Shown here piece by piece: positions 35,040 through 45,500 of a stretch of DNA of 64,000 nucleotides; within the stretch, counting starts at the first letter, position 1; each line of letters starts with the position of its first letter. Source of the DNA: Methanoculleus methanifontis (GTDB lineage: Archaea; Halobacteriota; Methanomicrobia; Methanomicrobiales; Methanoculleaceae). The stretch covers positions 124,001 through 188,000 of the forward strand of contig NZ_VCYI01000002.1 of the NCBI RefSeq assembly GCF_030464365.1, given 5' to 3'. Position numbers and translations under genes: made by a program. The notes under the pieces were generated by a model that saw nothing but the letters and a program-made list of their open reading frames with translations, was not told the DNA's origin and did not search any database.

Positions 35040-35558
35040 ATGGACTCAAAGAAGATAATGGGAGTATTGTTGGGGCTTGCCGCCGTGCTCTCTGCAATCC
35101 TCTTCGCTTTCCCCCCGGTGAGTACGGATTGTGCCGGTGATGACGAAGCCGCACACGGCGGGATCGACCGGGTCTCCGGGTATGACCGGATGACCCGGAT
35201 ACTGCGAAACGACAGCGAGGTCCGGGATCTGGTCGAGGGAGGCTACATCTTCAAGGCCGGTGTATTCAACGAGACGGGAGAATCGGTGGCATTCATCAGT
35301 CTTCCCCCTCTCCGGCAGGCGGCGTCGGACTCCGGCCCTGCGGCACGGGAGAGTATCGAGTCCTATAGAGTGGTCACCGCCGTTACTGATGCCGGCGGCG
35401 AGACTGTCGGCCGGGAGAGCACCGTCAATACCACCGGCTGGGAGAACTACAAAATTATCCTCGACACACCCAACGGGACGGTATCATCCGTTGATCGGGT
35501 AGGACAACTACCCGAATGGATGAAACAGATCGATGTCACCGCTGTGCCGCGACGTTGA
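35040..35558 (+). CDS. Secreted or membrane-anchored protein of unknown function
   Basis: 172 residues. The N-terminal segment (about residues 6-25) is hydrophobic, then an extracytoplasmic domain follows with NETGESVAFISLPPLRQAA and NTTGWENYKIILDTPNGTV. The mixed strand pattern and N-glycosylation sites fit a surface protein. The ATG at 35040 has only a weak ribosome site (GGAGGG about nine bases upstream). Confidence 0.5.
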   Translation: MDSKKIMGVLLGLAAVLSAILFAFPPVSTDCAGDDEAAHGGIDRVSGYDRMTRILRNDSEVRDLVEGGYIFKAGVFNETGESVAFISLPPLRQAASDSGPAARESIESYRVVTAVTDAGGETVGRESTVNTTGWENYKIILDTPNGTVSSVDRVGQLPEWMKQIDVTAVPRR

Positions 35559-35755
35559 CCGGAGCCCATGCGGGAGCGGGTAGGGTACCCCAACCGCACC
35601 AGGTCAGCCCGAATGGTTGTAATCCGGATGCCCCGGCCTTGCGGTTGCCGAAAAAAAGCGTCCGAGAAGAGATGCCCGGCGGGAGCGATTCTCTCTCGTC
35701 CCCCGCGCGCCGAACAACAACCCTTAAGAGCAACCCTACGAGAGTTACTATTCGA

Positions 35756-36661
35756 ATGCTCGATCAGTTCAAGGGCTGCCTCCTCGGGGCCGCCATCGGG
35801 GACGCGCTCGGCATGGCGCGGGAGAGCACGCCGCCCGACTTCCAGCGCCTCCACGAAGGATACCGCCGTGCCTGGCGGGGGCACCCGAACACCGGGCTGA
35901 AACCCGGGCAGTTCACCGACGATACTCAGATGATGCTCCTTGTGGCGGAGATGCTCGCCGACGGCACATACTCCGAGAAGGCATACGCGACAGATCTTGC
36001 CCGGATGTACATGAACGAGGAACTTCGGTTCCCCGACGGCGCCGTGGACGCCGCGTGCCGCCACCTCCTTCTTTCCGGCGGCAAACCGGGGGGTGTCTCC
36101 TCCAACACCGCCGGCTGCACCGGGATCGCCGTCCCGTTCGGGCTTCTCTACGGCGACCCCATCGACGTCACCGAGCGGGTGGTCCAGGCCTGCAGCGTCA
36201 CCCACACCCACCCGGCGGCGCATGCGGGAGCGGTCACCGTCGCGATGCTCGTCCACCACGCTGTCCGCGGCCGCTCCGACGCCCTCGAGCTCGCCGGGAA
36301 GCATGCCGCCCTCGAGGACGCCGCCCTCGGCAACAAAGTTCGCGACGCCACGAATCTTGCAAAAGAAGGAATCAGCCTCGAGAGCGCGCTCTCGGTGATA
36401 GGCAACGGCGTCACCGTCTACCAGACTGTGCCGCTCGCCCTCTTCCTGATCAGCCGGATCAAAGACGTCACGGCCCTCCTCACCACCGCCGCACATGTCG
36501 GGGGGAACACCGACACCATCACGCTCATCTGCGGTGCCTACGCCGGCGCGACCTACGGGAAATCCGCCCTCCCGCAGGATCTCCTCGATGGACTCGAGGG
36601 AAGAGACGAGATCGAGTCCGTGGCCGCCCGCCTCTACGAACGCTGCACCACAAAGCCGTGA
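35756..36661 (+). CDS. ADP-ribosylglycohydrolase family protein
   Basis: 301 residues. The metal-binding motifs of the DraG/ARH family are present: FTDDTQMML near residue 55 and HVGGNTDTITLICGAYAGA near residue 250, together with GAAIGDALGMA at the start. The enzyme removes ADP-ribose from proteins or small molecules using two magnesium ions. No partner ADP-ribosyltransferase is visible next to it. The ATG at 35756 begins directly at the conserved MLDQFKGCLLGAA. The gene ends at the terminus of a TnpB element. Confidence 0.88.
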   Translation: MLDQFKGCLLGAAIGDALGMARESTPPDFQRLHEGYRRAWRGHPNTGLKPGQFTDDTQMMLLVAEMLADGTYSEKAYATDLARMYMNEELRFPDGAVDAACRHLLLSGGKPGGVSSNTAGCTGIAVPFGLLYGDPIDVTERVVQACSVTHTHPAAHAGAVTVAMLVHHAVRGRSDALELAGKHAALEDAALGNKVRDATNLAKEGISLESALSVIGNGVTVYQTVPLALFLISRIKDVTALLTTAAHVGGNTDTITLICGAYAGATYGKSALPQDLLDGLEGRDEIESVAARLYERCTTKP

Positions 36662-38025
36662 ACTACCCCGCGCTCTCGGGCGGGGCTTCCTGCTTCATGG
36701 CCAATACTTGCATCACAGAAACGTGATGTAGCGGTATTGGCTCCACAGCACGGGAAATCGAAGATTTCCCTGGCTGGGAAATGCTCTGCATTTCCACAGG
36801 CTCAAGGGGCTGTTCCATCCCCATGCGGTGGATATTCACCGCCGCATTGTAATCTCTATCGGCAACAAACCCACAATATGGGCAATCGTGGACTCTCACC
36901 GAGAGATCCTTCTTTACAATACTTCCACAGTTTGCGCACATCTGCGTCGTATTCCGGGGATCGACTTTGATGAGATTCGTACCGGCACTTTCAGCCTTGT
37001 ACGAGAGGTAAGAATAGAATCGTCCCCATGACGCACTGTGGATACTTCTCCGGAGCCCGCGCGATTTGCCGTTCTCTGTCAGATACGTGATATTCAGGTC
37101 TTCGACGCAGATCGTTGCGTAGGTGTCAACATACTGACGGGAGAGTTTGTGCAGGAAATCGTTCTTCTGGTTCGTGATATGCTCATACGCCTCCTCCAGT
37201 TTTCTTTTTGTCTTCTTCCAATTTTTCGAGAACCGTTGTTTCCGGGCAATACTTTGCTGTAACTTCCTGATCCGGTCAAGTGAGTGCTCATAGAACCGTG
37301 GGTTCTCAATCACCGCGCCGTCACTACCGACCGCAAATGCGTTCAGACCAACATCGATCCCGACAGACCGCCCTTCACGCTTTGATTCAGAAGCCCCCCG
37401 CTCTGCCTGGATGATCACGTACCATCTATCACCAGAACGGGTGATCAGGACGCCCTTCACCTCCCCCGAGTATGTTCGGTGCATCTTGAATGGGACTGTC
37501 CCGATCTTCGAGAACGTGATCGAACTATGTCCACGGTCGATCTTGAACCCGGACTGGTTGTAGTTGAGTGTGCGGTACCGGGATGCACTCTTGAACCGGA
37601 GTTTGCCGATCGTGCGTCCTCTCTTCTTTGTCTGCGACAGAGCACGAAGGTTACTCCAGAGGGTGTGGTTCACCATCTGAAGCACTTTGGAGTACACGCC
37701 CTTTAGAAACGGGTTCTCCTCTTTCAGCGTGACGATCCGCGCCTGCATTCCTCGCATCGTCGGAGCGATCCCGGCCTCTCGTGCGGTAGTGCACTCTTCG
37801 AGGAGTTTATTGTAGAGCCACCGACAGGTATCGAGTGCGGTATTCAATCGCGCCTCAGCGGTTGCATCTGGATACGCTCGATACTTGTAGGAAATAAGCA
37901 TAGACAACGAGAGAGTTTATCTGAAAGAAGATATACGTGATCCGTGCAGGGCGAAAGTGGAAGAAGGATGGCTCCGCTTTCATCCCCGGCCTAAAGGCCG
38001 GGAACTTCCCGCTTCGCCCCTTCAG
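36655..38025 (-). mobile_element. IS200/IS605-type element carrying only TnpB (IS1341-like)
   Basis: A transposon-like unit around the tnpB gene at 36663-37907. On the upstream side of the gene is the hairpin CCCGGCC TAAA GGCCGGG (37985-38002). On the other side is CCCCGC N8 GCGGGG (36666-36685) inside the last codons of tnpB. There is no tnpA, so movement needs a transposase elsewhere. The exact ends cannot be fixed without an empty site. Confidence 0.7.
36663..37907 (-). CDS. tnpB: TnpB (RNA-guided nuclease-like OrfB)
   Basis: 414 residues. The RuvC catalytic residues are in GIDVGLNAFAV (Asp), CVEDLNITYL (Glu) and ADRDYNAAVNI (Asp). The inserted zinc finger has CANCG and CPYCG. An N-terminal Arg-rich domain (YKYRAYPDATAEARLN) is typical. 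The last 50 or so residues, after HRMGMEQ, resemble no TnpB domain and run into the element's end, where the guide (omega) RNA is normally encoded; they are probably read-through. TnpB is an RNA-guided DNA endonuclease that helps keep the transposon. Confidence 0.9.
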   Translation of the reverse strand: MSMLISYKYRAYPDATAEARLNTALDTCRWLYNKLLEECTTAREAGIAPTMRGMQARIVTLKEENPFLKGVYSKVLQMVNHTLWSNLRALSQTKKRGRTIGKLRFKSASRYRTLNYNQSGFKIDRGHSSITFSKIGTVPFKMHRTYSGEVKGVLITRSGDRWYVIIQAERGASESKREGRSVGIDVGLNAFAVGSDGAVIENPRFYEHSLDRIRKLQQSIARKQRFSKNWKKTKRKLEEAYEHITNQKNDFLHKLSRQYVDTYATICVEDLNITYLTENGKSRGLRRSIHSASWGRFYSYLSYKAESAGTNLIKVDPRNTTQMCANCGSIVKKDLSVRVHDCPYCGFVADRDYNAAVNIHRMGMEQPLEPVEMQSISQPGKSSISRAVEPIPLHHVSVMQVLAMKQEAPPESAG

Positions 38026-38034
38026 CCCCAAAAG

Positions 38035-38052
38035 TTAAGATTCTATAAAAGA
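38035..38052 (+). promoter_or_regulatory. Promoter of the arginine gene cluster
   Basis: AAGATTCTATAAAAGACA holds a strong TATA box (CTATAAAAG, 38042-38050). The argC ATG at 38064 lies close to the expected start of transcription, so the mRNA is probably leaderless. The mobile element ends only about 20 bp upstream. Confidence 0.55.
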
Positions 38053-38063
38053 CACCCTCTCTT

Positions 38064-39050
38064 ATGGAAATTGCGATTATCGGTGCATCCGGATACACCG
38101 GTGGCGAGTTGATGCGGCTCCTGCTGCACCACCCGTCCGCGGATATCGTTGCCGCGACATCCCGGAACCTGGACGGCACCCCCGTCGCCTCGGTGCACCC
38201 CCATCTCCGAGGGCTGACCGATCTCGTCTTCCGGAACACCGAGGCCGGCGATATCGACGCTGACTTCGTCTTCCTCGCCGTCCCGCACACGGCGGCGATG
38301 AAGGTTGCCGGGACGCTTGCAGAGCGGGGGATCAGGACCGTCGACCTCTCGGCCGACTACCGTCTCCCGAAGGACGTCTACGAGAAGACCTACGGCGTGA
38401 CCCACGAGGCCTACTTCGAGGCCCCCTACGGTCTCCCCGAACTCCACCGCGACGAGGTCCGCGGCGCCTCCTTCGTCGCGAACCCGGGCTGCTTCCCGAC
38501 GGGGGCGACGCTTGCGGCGGCGCCGCTCGCGAAGTTCGCCCACACCATCATCTACGACTCAAAGACCGGGGTTTCGGGCGCGGGAACCTCCCCCTCCGCG
38601 ACCACCCACTACCCGAACGTCGGCGACAACTTCAACGCCTACAAGTGGACGAGCCACCGCCACCTCGCGGAGATGAAGCAGGAGGCCGCCCGGCTCGGCT
38701 CGAACGCCCGGTGCTACTTCACGCCCCACCTCCTCCCGGTGAACCGGGGCATCCTCACGACGGCCCACATCCTCCTCAACGAGCCGACGGGGCAGGACGA
38801 GGTCGAGGCGCTCTATAAGAAGTTCTACGCCGACGAGTTCTTCGTCCGCTACCAGAAACCGACCCTCGCGGCCGTCCGCGGGACGAACTTCTGCGACGTC
38901 GCCGTCGAGAGCGAGGGCGACCGGGTCGTCGCGGTCTCGGCGATCGACAACCTGGTCAAGGGCGCGAGCGGCCAGGCGATCCAGAACATGAACCTGATGT
39001 GCGGGTTTGCGGAAGACACCGGTCTCCGCTCCGCCGGGATGTTCCCCTGA
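38064..39050 (+). CDS. argC: N-acetyl-gamma-glutamyl-phosphate reductase
   Basis: 328 residues. The Rossmann motif [15 protein letters not shown] is at the start. The catalytic cysteine is in [14 protein letters not shown] near residue 145. It reduces N-acetylglutamyl-phosphate to the semialdehyde with NADPH, the third step of arginine synthesis via acetylated intermediates. It is followed by a CBS-domain gene, argJ and argB, all closely spaced on the same strand. Confidence 0.95.
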   Translation: MEIAIIGASGYTGGELMRLLLHHPSADIVAATSRNLDGTPVASVHPHLRGLTDLVFRNTEAGDIDADFVFLAVPHTAAMKVAGTLAERGIRTVDLSADYRLPKDVYEKTYGVTHEAYFEAPYGLPELHRDEVRGASFVANPGCFPTGATLAAAPLAKFAHTIIYDSKTGVSGAGTSPSATTHYPNVGDNFNAYKWTSHRHLAEMKQEAARLGSNARCYFTPHLLPVNRGILTTAHILLNEPTGQDEVEALYKKFYADEFFVRYQKPTLAAVRGTNFCDVAVESEGDRVVAVSAIDNLVKGASGQAIQNMNLMCGFAEDTGLRSAGMFP

Positions 39051-39060
39051 GGTGACGGCG

Positions 39061-39543
39061 ATGAAGGTGAGAGACGTTATGACCCCGGACCCCGTGACCG
39101 TCCGGGTCGCTTCAACGGTGAGCGAGGCGGCGGGACTGCTCCGGAAGTACCACATCGGCGGGCTTCCCGTGATGGACGGGGAGCGCGTGGCGGGTATCGT
39201 CACCGAGACGGATATCCTCTCGCTCCTCGACGTCGGCGACCTCTCCGACGACCTCTGGCTCCCATCGCCGCTTGAGGTGATCGAGGTTCCTGTCAGGGAG
39301 TTCATCAACTGGGAGCGGACGAAGCGGGCGCTCACCGATATCGGCAATATGGAGATCCGGCGGGTGATGAGCAGCCCGGTCATCGCCATCGACGAGGATT
39401 CGGATATCGCTGATGCGGCGTCCTTGATGCTCCGCGAGGGGATCGCGCGCCTTCCGGTGCTTCGCGACGACAAACTGGTCGGGATCGTCACCCGGGCCGA
39501 CATCGTCCACGGCCTCGGGGCATCTTCGGGGGAGAAATCGTGA
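39061..39543 (+). CDS. Two-CBS-domain protein within the arg cluster
   Basis: 160 residues made of a CBS pair: the first from MKVRDVMTPDPVTV to GIVTETDILSLL, the second from EIRRVMSSPVIAID to GIVTRADIVHGL. CBS pairs bind adenine nucleotides and act as energy sensors. The ATG at 39061 follows argC by ten bases, and its stop overlaps the argJ GTG, so it is cotranscribed and coupled. It may tune arginine flux to energy state, which is an inference. Confidence 0.85.
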   Translation: MKVRDVMTPDPVTVRVASTVSEAAGLLRKYHIGGLPVMDGERVAGIVTETDILSLLDVGDLSDDLWLPSPLEVIEVPVREFINWERTKRALTDIGNMEIRRVMSSPVIAIDEDSDIADAASLMLREGIARLPVLRDDKLVGIVTRADIVHGLGASSGEKS

Positions 39544-40679
39544 AGAGCATCTGTGCGGTCGAAGGCGTCACCGCCGCGGGGCTCAAGGAAGGCAAATTCG
39601 GGCTTGCCCTGATCCGGGCGAGCGGAACCGCGGCCGGTGTCTTTACGTCGAATAAGGTGCGGGCGGCCCCGGTCGAGGTGATGATGGAGCGGATAGAGAG
39701 GGGTGCCCTTGACGCCGTCGTCGTCAACAGCGGGTGCGCGAACGCCTACACCGGCGAGCGGGGCTACCGCGACGCGGTGGAGATGTGCGAGATCGCGGCC
39801 GGCGCGCTCAACCTTGCACCGGGGTCGGTCGGCGTCGCGAGCACCGGGGTGATCGGGCGCTACCTTGACCTGCCCCTCATCCGGGACCAGTGCGGGCGTG
39901 CGGCCCCACTCCTCGCCCGGAGTGCCGACGCCGAGGATGCGGCGGCGAAGGCGATCATGACGACCGACACCTTCCCCAAACACGCCCTATTCGAGACGGA
40001 GACGTTCTCCGTCGGCGGGATCACCAAGGGAAGCGGGATGATCGCCCCGAACATGGGGACGATGCTCGCGTTCATCTACACCGATGCCGAGGTCGAGGCC
40101 CCGGTTCTGCAGGACATCCTCCGGCAGGCGACCCGGCGGTCGTTCAACCGGGTCGTCGTCGACGGCGACACGAGCACGAACGACGTTGCCTTCTGCACCG
40201 CGACCGGCGCCGCCGGCCGGGTTGACCGGGCCGAGCTCGCGAGGGCAGTTGAGACCGTCTGCCGCGACCTTGCCGTCCAGATCGCCCGCGACGGCGAAGG
40301 GGCGACGAAACTCCTCGAGGTCACCGTCCGCGGCGCCCCCGACGAGGACGCCGCCGCCGCCGTGGCGCGGACGGTCGTCGCCTCCCCGCTCGTCAAGACC
40401 GCCGTCTACGGCGAAGACCCCAACTGGGGCCGGGTTGTCGCGGCGGCTGGGAGAGCCGGTGTGGAGTTCGACCCCTACGCGGTCTCGCTCCGGGTCGGGG
40501 AGATACCGCTCGTCCTCCGCGGCGAAATCGTCGCCGATCTCGGAGCGGCGAAGGCCGCGATGCGCGGTGCGACCGTCGCGTTCGACCTCGACCTTGCCGC
40601 CGGCGACGGCAAGGCGACGGCATGGGGATGCGACCTCACCGAGAAATACGTAGAGATCAACGGGAAGTATACGACATGA
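39540..40679 (+). CDS. argJ: Bifunctional ornithine acetyltransferase / N-acetylglutamate synthase
   Basis: 379 residues. The self-cleavage site is in [16 protein letters not shown], where the Thr of GTML becomes the N-terminal nucleophile of the beta chain. The family motif [13 protein letters not shown] is also present. It recycles the acetyl group from N-acetylornithine to glutamate. The GTG start overlaps the CBS gene and its TGA overlaps the argB ATG. Whether it also makes N-acetylglutamate from acetyl-CoA cannot be told from sequence. Confidence 0.93.
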   Translation: MKSICAVEGVTAAGLKEGKFGLALIRASGTAAGVFTSNKVRAAPVEVMMERIERGALDAVVVNSGCANAYTGERGYRDAVEMCEIAAGALNLAPGSVGVASTGVIGRYLDLPLIRDQCGRAAPLLARSADAEDAAAKAIMTTDTFPKHALFETETFSVGGITKGSGMIAPNMGTMLAFIYTDAEVEAPVLQDILRQATRRSFNRVVVDGDTSTNDVAFCTATGAAGRVDRAELARAVETVCRDLAVQIARDGEGATKLLEVTVRGAPDEDAAAAVARTVVASPLVKTAVYGEDPNWGRVVAAAGRAGVEFDPYAVSLRVGEIPLVLRGEIVADLGAAKAAMRGATVAFDLDLAAGDGKATAWGCDLTEKYVEINGKYTT

Positions 40680-41545
40680 AACGAGAAGACGTGCTGATGG
40701 AAGCACTCCCCTACATCCAGAAGTTTTACGGCAAGACGATTGTGATCAAACTCGGCGGCCACGCGATGGTCGACCAGAGCATCCTCGAGACGGTGATCCG
40801 GGACGCTGTCCTTCTCCGCTACGTCGGGATGAAGGTCGTCCTGGTCCACGGTGGGGGCCCGGAGATCACCGCGAAGATGGAGGCGATGGGGAAAGAGCCC
40901 AAATTCGTTGGGGGGCTGCGGATCACGGACGCCGAGACGCTCGAGATCGCCCAGATGGTGCTTGTGGGTAAGATCAACGACGGCATCGTCTCCCTCATCG
41001 CGAACTGCGGCACCCGCGCGGTCGGGATCTCCGGCAACGACGGTAACCTCCTCATCGCCCGGAAGATGGAGCCGCAGCGGGTGAAGGTCGGGGAGGTCGA
41101 GCAGGAGGTGGACCTCGGCCAGGTCGGCGAGATCGAGGAGGTCGATCCCGAGGTGCTCCACTGCCTCCTCGCCCAGAACTACATCCCGGTGGTGGCCCCG
41201 ATCGCCATCGACCGGCAGGGCCGGAGCCTGAACATCAACGCCGACACGGCGGCCGCCGAGATCGCGATTGCTCTGGGCGCGTTCAAACTGGTCAACCTCA
41301 CCGACGTCGACGGGGTGATGGACGCCGACCGGACGACGGTCTACCACCGCCTCGCGCTCACCGAAGCGGAGGCGATGATCGGTGCGGGGGTCATCGCCGG
41401 CGGGATGATCCCGAAACTCGAAGGATGCATGAAAGCGGTCAGGAACGGTGTCGCGAGCGCCCACGTCGTGAACGGCAACCGGGAGCACAACCTGCTCCTC
41501 GAGCTCTTCACCGACCAGGGCGTCGGGACGATGCTCACCCTGTAA
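40676..41545 (+). CDS. argB: Acetylglutamate kinase
   Basis: 289 residues. The amino-acid kinase fold shows [11 protein letters not shown] near the start, [10 protein letters not shown] with the phosphate-binding glycines and [12 protein letters not shown] in the ATP site. It phosphorylates N-acetylglutamate, the second step of the pathway and often the feedback-controlled one. The ATG overlaps the argJ stop (ATGA). Confidence 0.95.
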   Translation: MKREDVLMEALPYIQKFYGKTIVIKLGGHAMVDQSILETVIRDAVLLRYVGMKVVLVHGGGPEITAKMEAMGKEPKFVGGLRITDAETLEIAQMVLVGKINDGIVSLIANCGTRAVGISGNDGNLLIARKMEPQRVKVGEVEQEVDLGQVGEIEEVDPEVLHCLLAQNYIPVVAPIAIDRQGRSLNINADTAAAEIAIALGAFKLVNLTDVDGVMDADRTTVYHRLALTEAEAMIGAGVIAGGMIPKLEGCMKAVRNGVASAHVVNGNREHNLLLELFTDQGVGTMLTL

Positions 41546-41559
41546 CTCTTTTTTTCCTC

Positions 41560-41844
41560 TCACGGCAGGTTGCCGTCCCCGCTGCACTCCCGCTGCCGCT
41601 CCTCGTTCATCTCGACCAGGATCTCAAAGATCCGACGTACTGCGACCGGGTCGATCCGGCTCTCGACGGCGTAGGTGAAGACCCGGTCGAGGACTGTCTT
41701 CCGTTGCGCCGGATCATGGATGGAAAGACCCGTCTCCTGCTTGATCCTCGCGACCTGCGTTGCGAGTTTCTGCCGTTCCGCAACCAGATCGATGATTCTC
41801 TCGTCGATCTCGCGGATCTCGTTCCTGACGGCATCTAGAGTCAT
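41560..41844 (-). CDS. Chorismate mutase (AroQ type)
   Basis: 94 residues from the ATG at 41844. The all-helical AroQ pattern is clear: DAVRNEIREIDERIIDLVAERQKLA in helix 1, KQETGLSIHDPAQRKTVLDRV, and a third helix with RRIFEILVEMNEERQRE. It converts chorismate to prephenate for phenylalanine and tyrosine. It is a free-standing domain, convergent with argB, 15 bases from its stop. Confidence 0.9.
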   Translation of the reverse strand: MTLDAVRNEIREIDERIIDLVAERQKLATQVARIKQETGLSIHDPAQRKTVLDRVFTYAVESRIDPVAVRRIFEILVEMNEERQRECSGDGNLP

Positions 41845-41939
41845 ACTACATGATTGACCGCGACCGGGGAATAAACCTGACGGGTCGTGCCCGGCGAGGC
41901 GAAGGATATTATCGTGCCGGGACAAACCTGGTACTGAAT

Positions 41940-42530
41940 ATGCTCGAACGAATACCGCTGCGCGAACGCCGGGATCTCCTGATCGCGTGGCTTGCCATCT
42001 CGGTCGCCTTCACCCTGATCTTCGTCAGGGGCATGGTCTCCCTTGACGTTCTCGTCTTCTACTTCGCGATGTCGCTCGTCACGGTGGGCGTCGCCTTCGT
42101 CCTGCACGAGCTGGCGCATAAGTTCGCCGCGATGCGCTACGGTTACTGGGCCGAGTTCCAGAAGGACAACCAGATGCTCCTCGTCGCCGTGGTGATGGCG
42201 GCGCTCGTCGGGGTCGTCTTTGCGGCGCCGGGAGCGACCTACGTCTACGGAAACGCGACACGGACGGAGAACGGACGGATATCGGCGGCGGGCCCGATCA
42301 CGAACCTCCTCCTCTGCATACCGTTTGCGGCGCTGATGCTCTTCGGTGGCGGCGGGCTCCTCGCTCTCGTGGGCCTCGTCGGGCTCCGGATCAACGCGAT
42401 GATCGCGACCTTCAACATGCTCCCGATCAGCGTGCTCGACGGACGCAAGATTCTCGCCTGGAACCCGGCTGTCTTTGCCGTGCTCATGGCCGCCTCCGCC
42501 GGGCTCCTCTTCTGGTCGCTCCTCCTCTGA
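41940..42530 (+). CDS. Site-2 protease-like membrane metalloprotease (M50 family)
   Basis: 196 residues from the ATG at 41940. A TATA-like GGATATTATC about 30 bases upstream makes a leaderless mRNA likely. The zinc motif HELAHKFAA lies in the second of about five hydrophobic helices, and the C-terminal NMLPISVLDGRKI supplies the third ligand (the NxxPxxxLDG motif). It would cleave substrates within the membrane. The target is not indicated by neighbours. Confidence 0.85.
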   Translation: MLERIPLRERRDLLIAWLAISVAFTLIFVRGMVSLDVLVFYFAMSLVTVGVAFVLHELAHKFAAMRYGYWAEFQKDNQMLLVAVVMAALVGVVFAAPGATYVYGNATRTENGRISAAGPITNLLLCIPFAALMLFGGGGLLALVGLVGLRINAMIATFNMLPISVLDGRKILAWNPAVFAVLMAASAGLLFWSLLL

Positions 42531-42546
42531 GGAACAGCCCTTTTTT

Positions 42547-45500
42547 TCAGGCTTTCTTCAGGGTGAACCGGAACGCCGCGCCGCACTCCGGACGGCCCGG
42601 TACCCGGTCATCGACCCGGATACGGCCGCCGTAACGCGTAACAAGCATCCGGGTGATGTAGAGCCCGAGGCCCTGGCCGCTTTTGCGCTGTCTGCTCTGC
42701 CCGAACCGCATGAATATGGCTTCTTTCATCACGTCGGGGACCCCTGGCCCCGTGTCCTCGACCGAGACCCGGACTTCGCCGTCGCACTCTTCAACCCCGA
42801 TGGTGATCTCGACCTCCGGCCCCCCGAACTTGATGCTGTTACCGATGAGGTTTGTGAAGACTTCGGGAAGGAGCGCGTCGGCCATGACTGCGAGGTTTGT
42901 GCCCTCGTAGCGGATCCGGCTCCCGGAGAAGATCGCGATCTCGTCCCGGATCACCCGATCAAGGTCTACCGGAACGAGCACGGTCGATTCCTTGTGGATC
43001 CGGCGGATGGTCGAGACGTTCCGCAGGATCTCGATGCTTTTGCGGATACTGCTCTGGAGTTTCTGTGCGTAGCCTCTTCCCTCCCCCTCGAGCATATCGA
43101 CGAGGAGGTCGGTGTAGAGGCCCGAGACGTTCTCGGCGTTCCTGATGTCGTGGCTGAGGATGTCCAGGTAGAGGTTCGCCTCCCGTTCGGCCATCTCCAG
43201 CTGCTGGATCAGTATGGTGCGCTCGACGGAATTACCGATCTCCCTCCCGATGGCCGTAAGAAGAGACCGGTCGGCGTCGGTGAACTGGTTGCCGCTCTTT
43301 GCAACCACGTTCAGGGCCCCGATTATCCTGCCGTGCGCTATAATCGGGATGCTGGCGTAGGGGTGCGGTATATCGCCGCCTTCCCTCTGGTAGCGGAGAT
43401 CCGGAGACTCGTCGAAGAAGAGCGGCTCTCCCACTACCAGTGCCGTTGCGTAGGGCTCCGCGGCGATATCCGGGATGCACGGGTATGCGGGGAACCCCTC
43501 CGGGAGGCCCTGTACGCAGACGAGCCGTGCGCTCTGCCCCCCCGGCTCGATCAGGTAGATGCCGCCGCCGGCGAGATCGAGGAGGGCGAGGACTGCCGCG
43601 AGCACCCTCTCCAGCGCCTCCTCGATGTCCGTTGCGGACGCCGATACGCCGATGATCCGGTTTAAGACCGAGAGCTCGCGATTATGGGCCTGGATCTCGG
43701 CTTCGGCCTCTTTCTGGCTGGTGATGTCGGTGAACGAAGCCGTGATACAGAGGGGAACCCCATCGCCGTCCCGGACCAGAATCCCGGAGAACATGGCGTA
43801 AAACACCGTGCCGTCCCGCCTTCTGCCGATCCGCTCGCCGGTATACCTGCCGGTGCGGGCAACTTTCTCAAACGTGTTCCGGGCCTCCTCCTCGTTCTGC
43901 CAGAGTTCCGTGACCGGCTTCCCGATCGCCTCGGCGGGGGAGCCGTAGCCCCACATGGTGAGAAACGCCTGGTTGACGTAGGTCAGGCGGCCGTCGAGGT
44001 CGGCGACGGTGAACGCGCTCGGCGACGACGCTATCGCCATATCCCTGATCCGGAGTTCCTGCTCGGCCAGCTTGCGTTCGGTGATGTCGATCCCCGAACC
44101 CATGGTGCAGATCCGCCTGCCCGCTTCATCGGTGACGACGGAGAGGACGAGTTGCATGGGGAAGGTCGAGCCGTCTTTTCGTCGCGATTTCACCTCGCCC
44201 GACCAGGCGCCGTTCCGGACGAGTTCCTCTCGGATCTGGCCCATCTCCCCCGGGTCCCCCCAGAGCACCGAGACGTTCTGCCCGACGATCTCCTCCTCCT
44301 CCCACCCGTGTATGGCGAGAGAGGCGCGGTTGGCGTAGATGATCTTCCCGTCGTGGTCGGAAAGCGAGATGCCTTCGAGCGCCGAGGCTATCGCCATATC
44401 CTTGATCCAGAGTTCGAGTTCGGCCTGCCGCTGCCGGGTCACGTCGCGGAGGAAGTAGAGCGTTCCGGTAACCCGTCCGGAATCGTCGTGTAAGGTGCTG
44501 AGCGTCTCGTCGACGGATATGACCTCGCCGCTCCTCTTGTAGTGGCTGACGACGCCGCGCCAGGTTCCTGACGATCCGAGAGCGTTTTTCGCCGCCTCTT
44601 CGTCTTCCGGACGGAGCCACTCGACGGTGAAGAGTTCCGAGGCGTGCCGGCCGAGCGCCTCACCGAGAGGGAGACCGTAAAGGCGCTCTGCTGCCGGGTT
44701 CATGTAGGTGATCCGTCCATCCGTGTCGGCCGCTATCACGGCGTCCTCCACCTGCGAGAGCACCTGGGACTGGAACCGGAGTTGCTCTTCCGCCCGTTTC
44801 CGTTCGGTGACATCGCGGCTGATCCCGAGCAGGTTCCGGACGGTGCCGTCGCTTCCCGGCATCGGGATGAGGCGCGTCTCGAGCCAGAAACCGCCGTCGT
44901 CTCCGCCGGGTATCAGGGTCTCCTCGGTGAAGATCTCCCCGGGCGATTCCGTTGCAGCCCGGATCATCGTAGTCCATCGATCCGCAACGGGAGGTGGAAA
45001 CAGTTCCCCGATGTTCTTTCCCTGCAGGCTCTCCGGGTCTGCGCCGACCAGGCGGCCCCCGGCACTGTTCACGTAGAGGACGTTCCCTTCTATGCTGATG
45101 AGGAAGATGACGTCCGGCGCCAGTTCCGCCAGCGTCCGGTGGCGCTCCTCGCTCTCCCGGAGCGCCCGGGCCATGCGTGTCTCCTCGCTGATATCGACGG
45201 CGGTGGCCATGATGCAGATCGGGGTTCCGGAATCATCCTTGAGGAGCGTCGCGGTCACGTGGGCAACAAACTCCGTTCCGTCGGCCTTCTTGCCGGTCAG
45301 TTCTCCGGTAGCCCTCCCCCGTTCCGCGAACGTCGCAAGCACCCGCTCGACCTTGGCCGGTTCCACCCAGAATTCCGTGAGATGCCGGCCGATAACCTCC
45401 CCCGGGTCGGTCAGCCCGCCCAGTGCGAGCAGTGATGGGTTGACGTGCGTGATGTAGCCGTCGAGGTCCGCGATGGCGATCGCGGCAAACGACGACTCAA

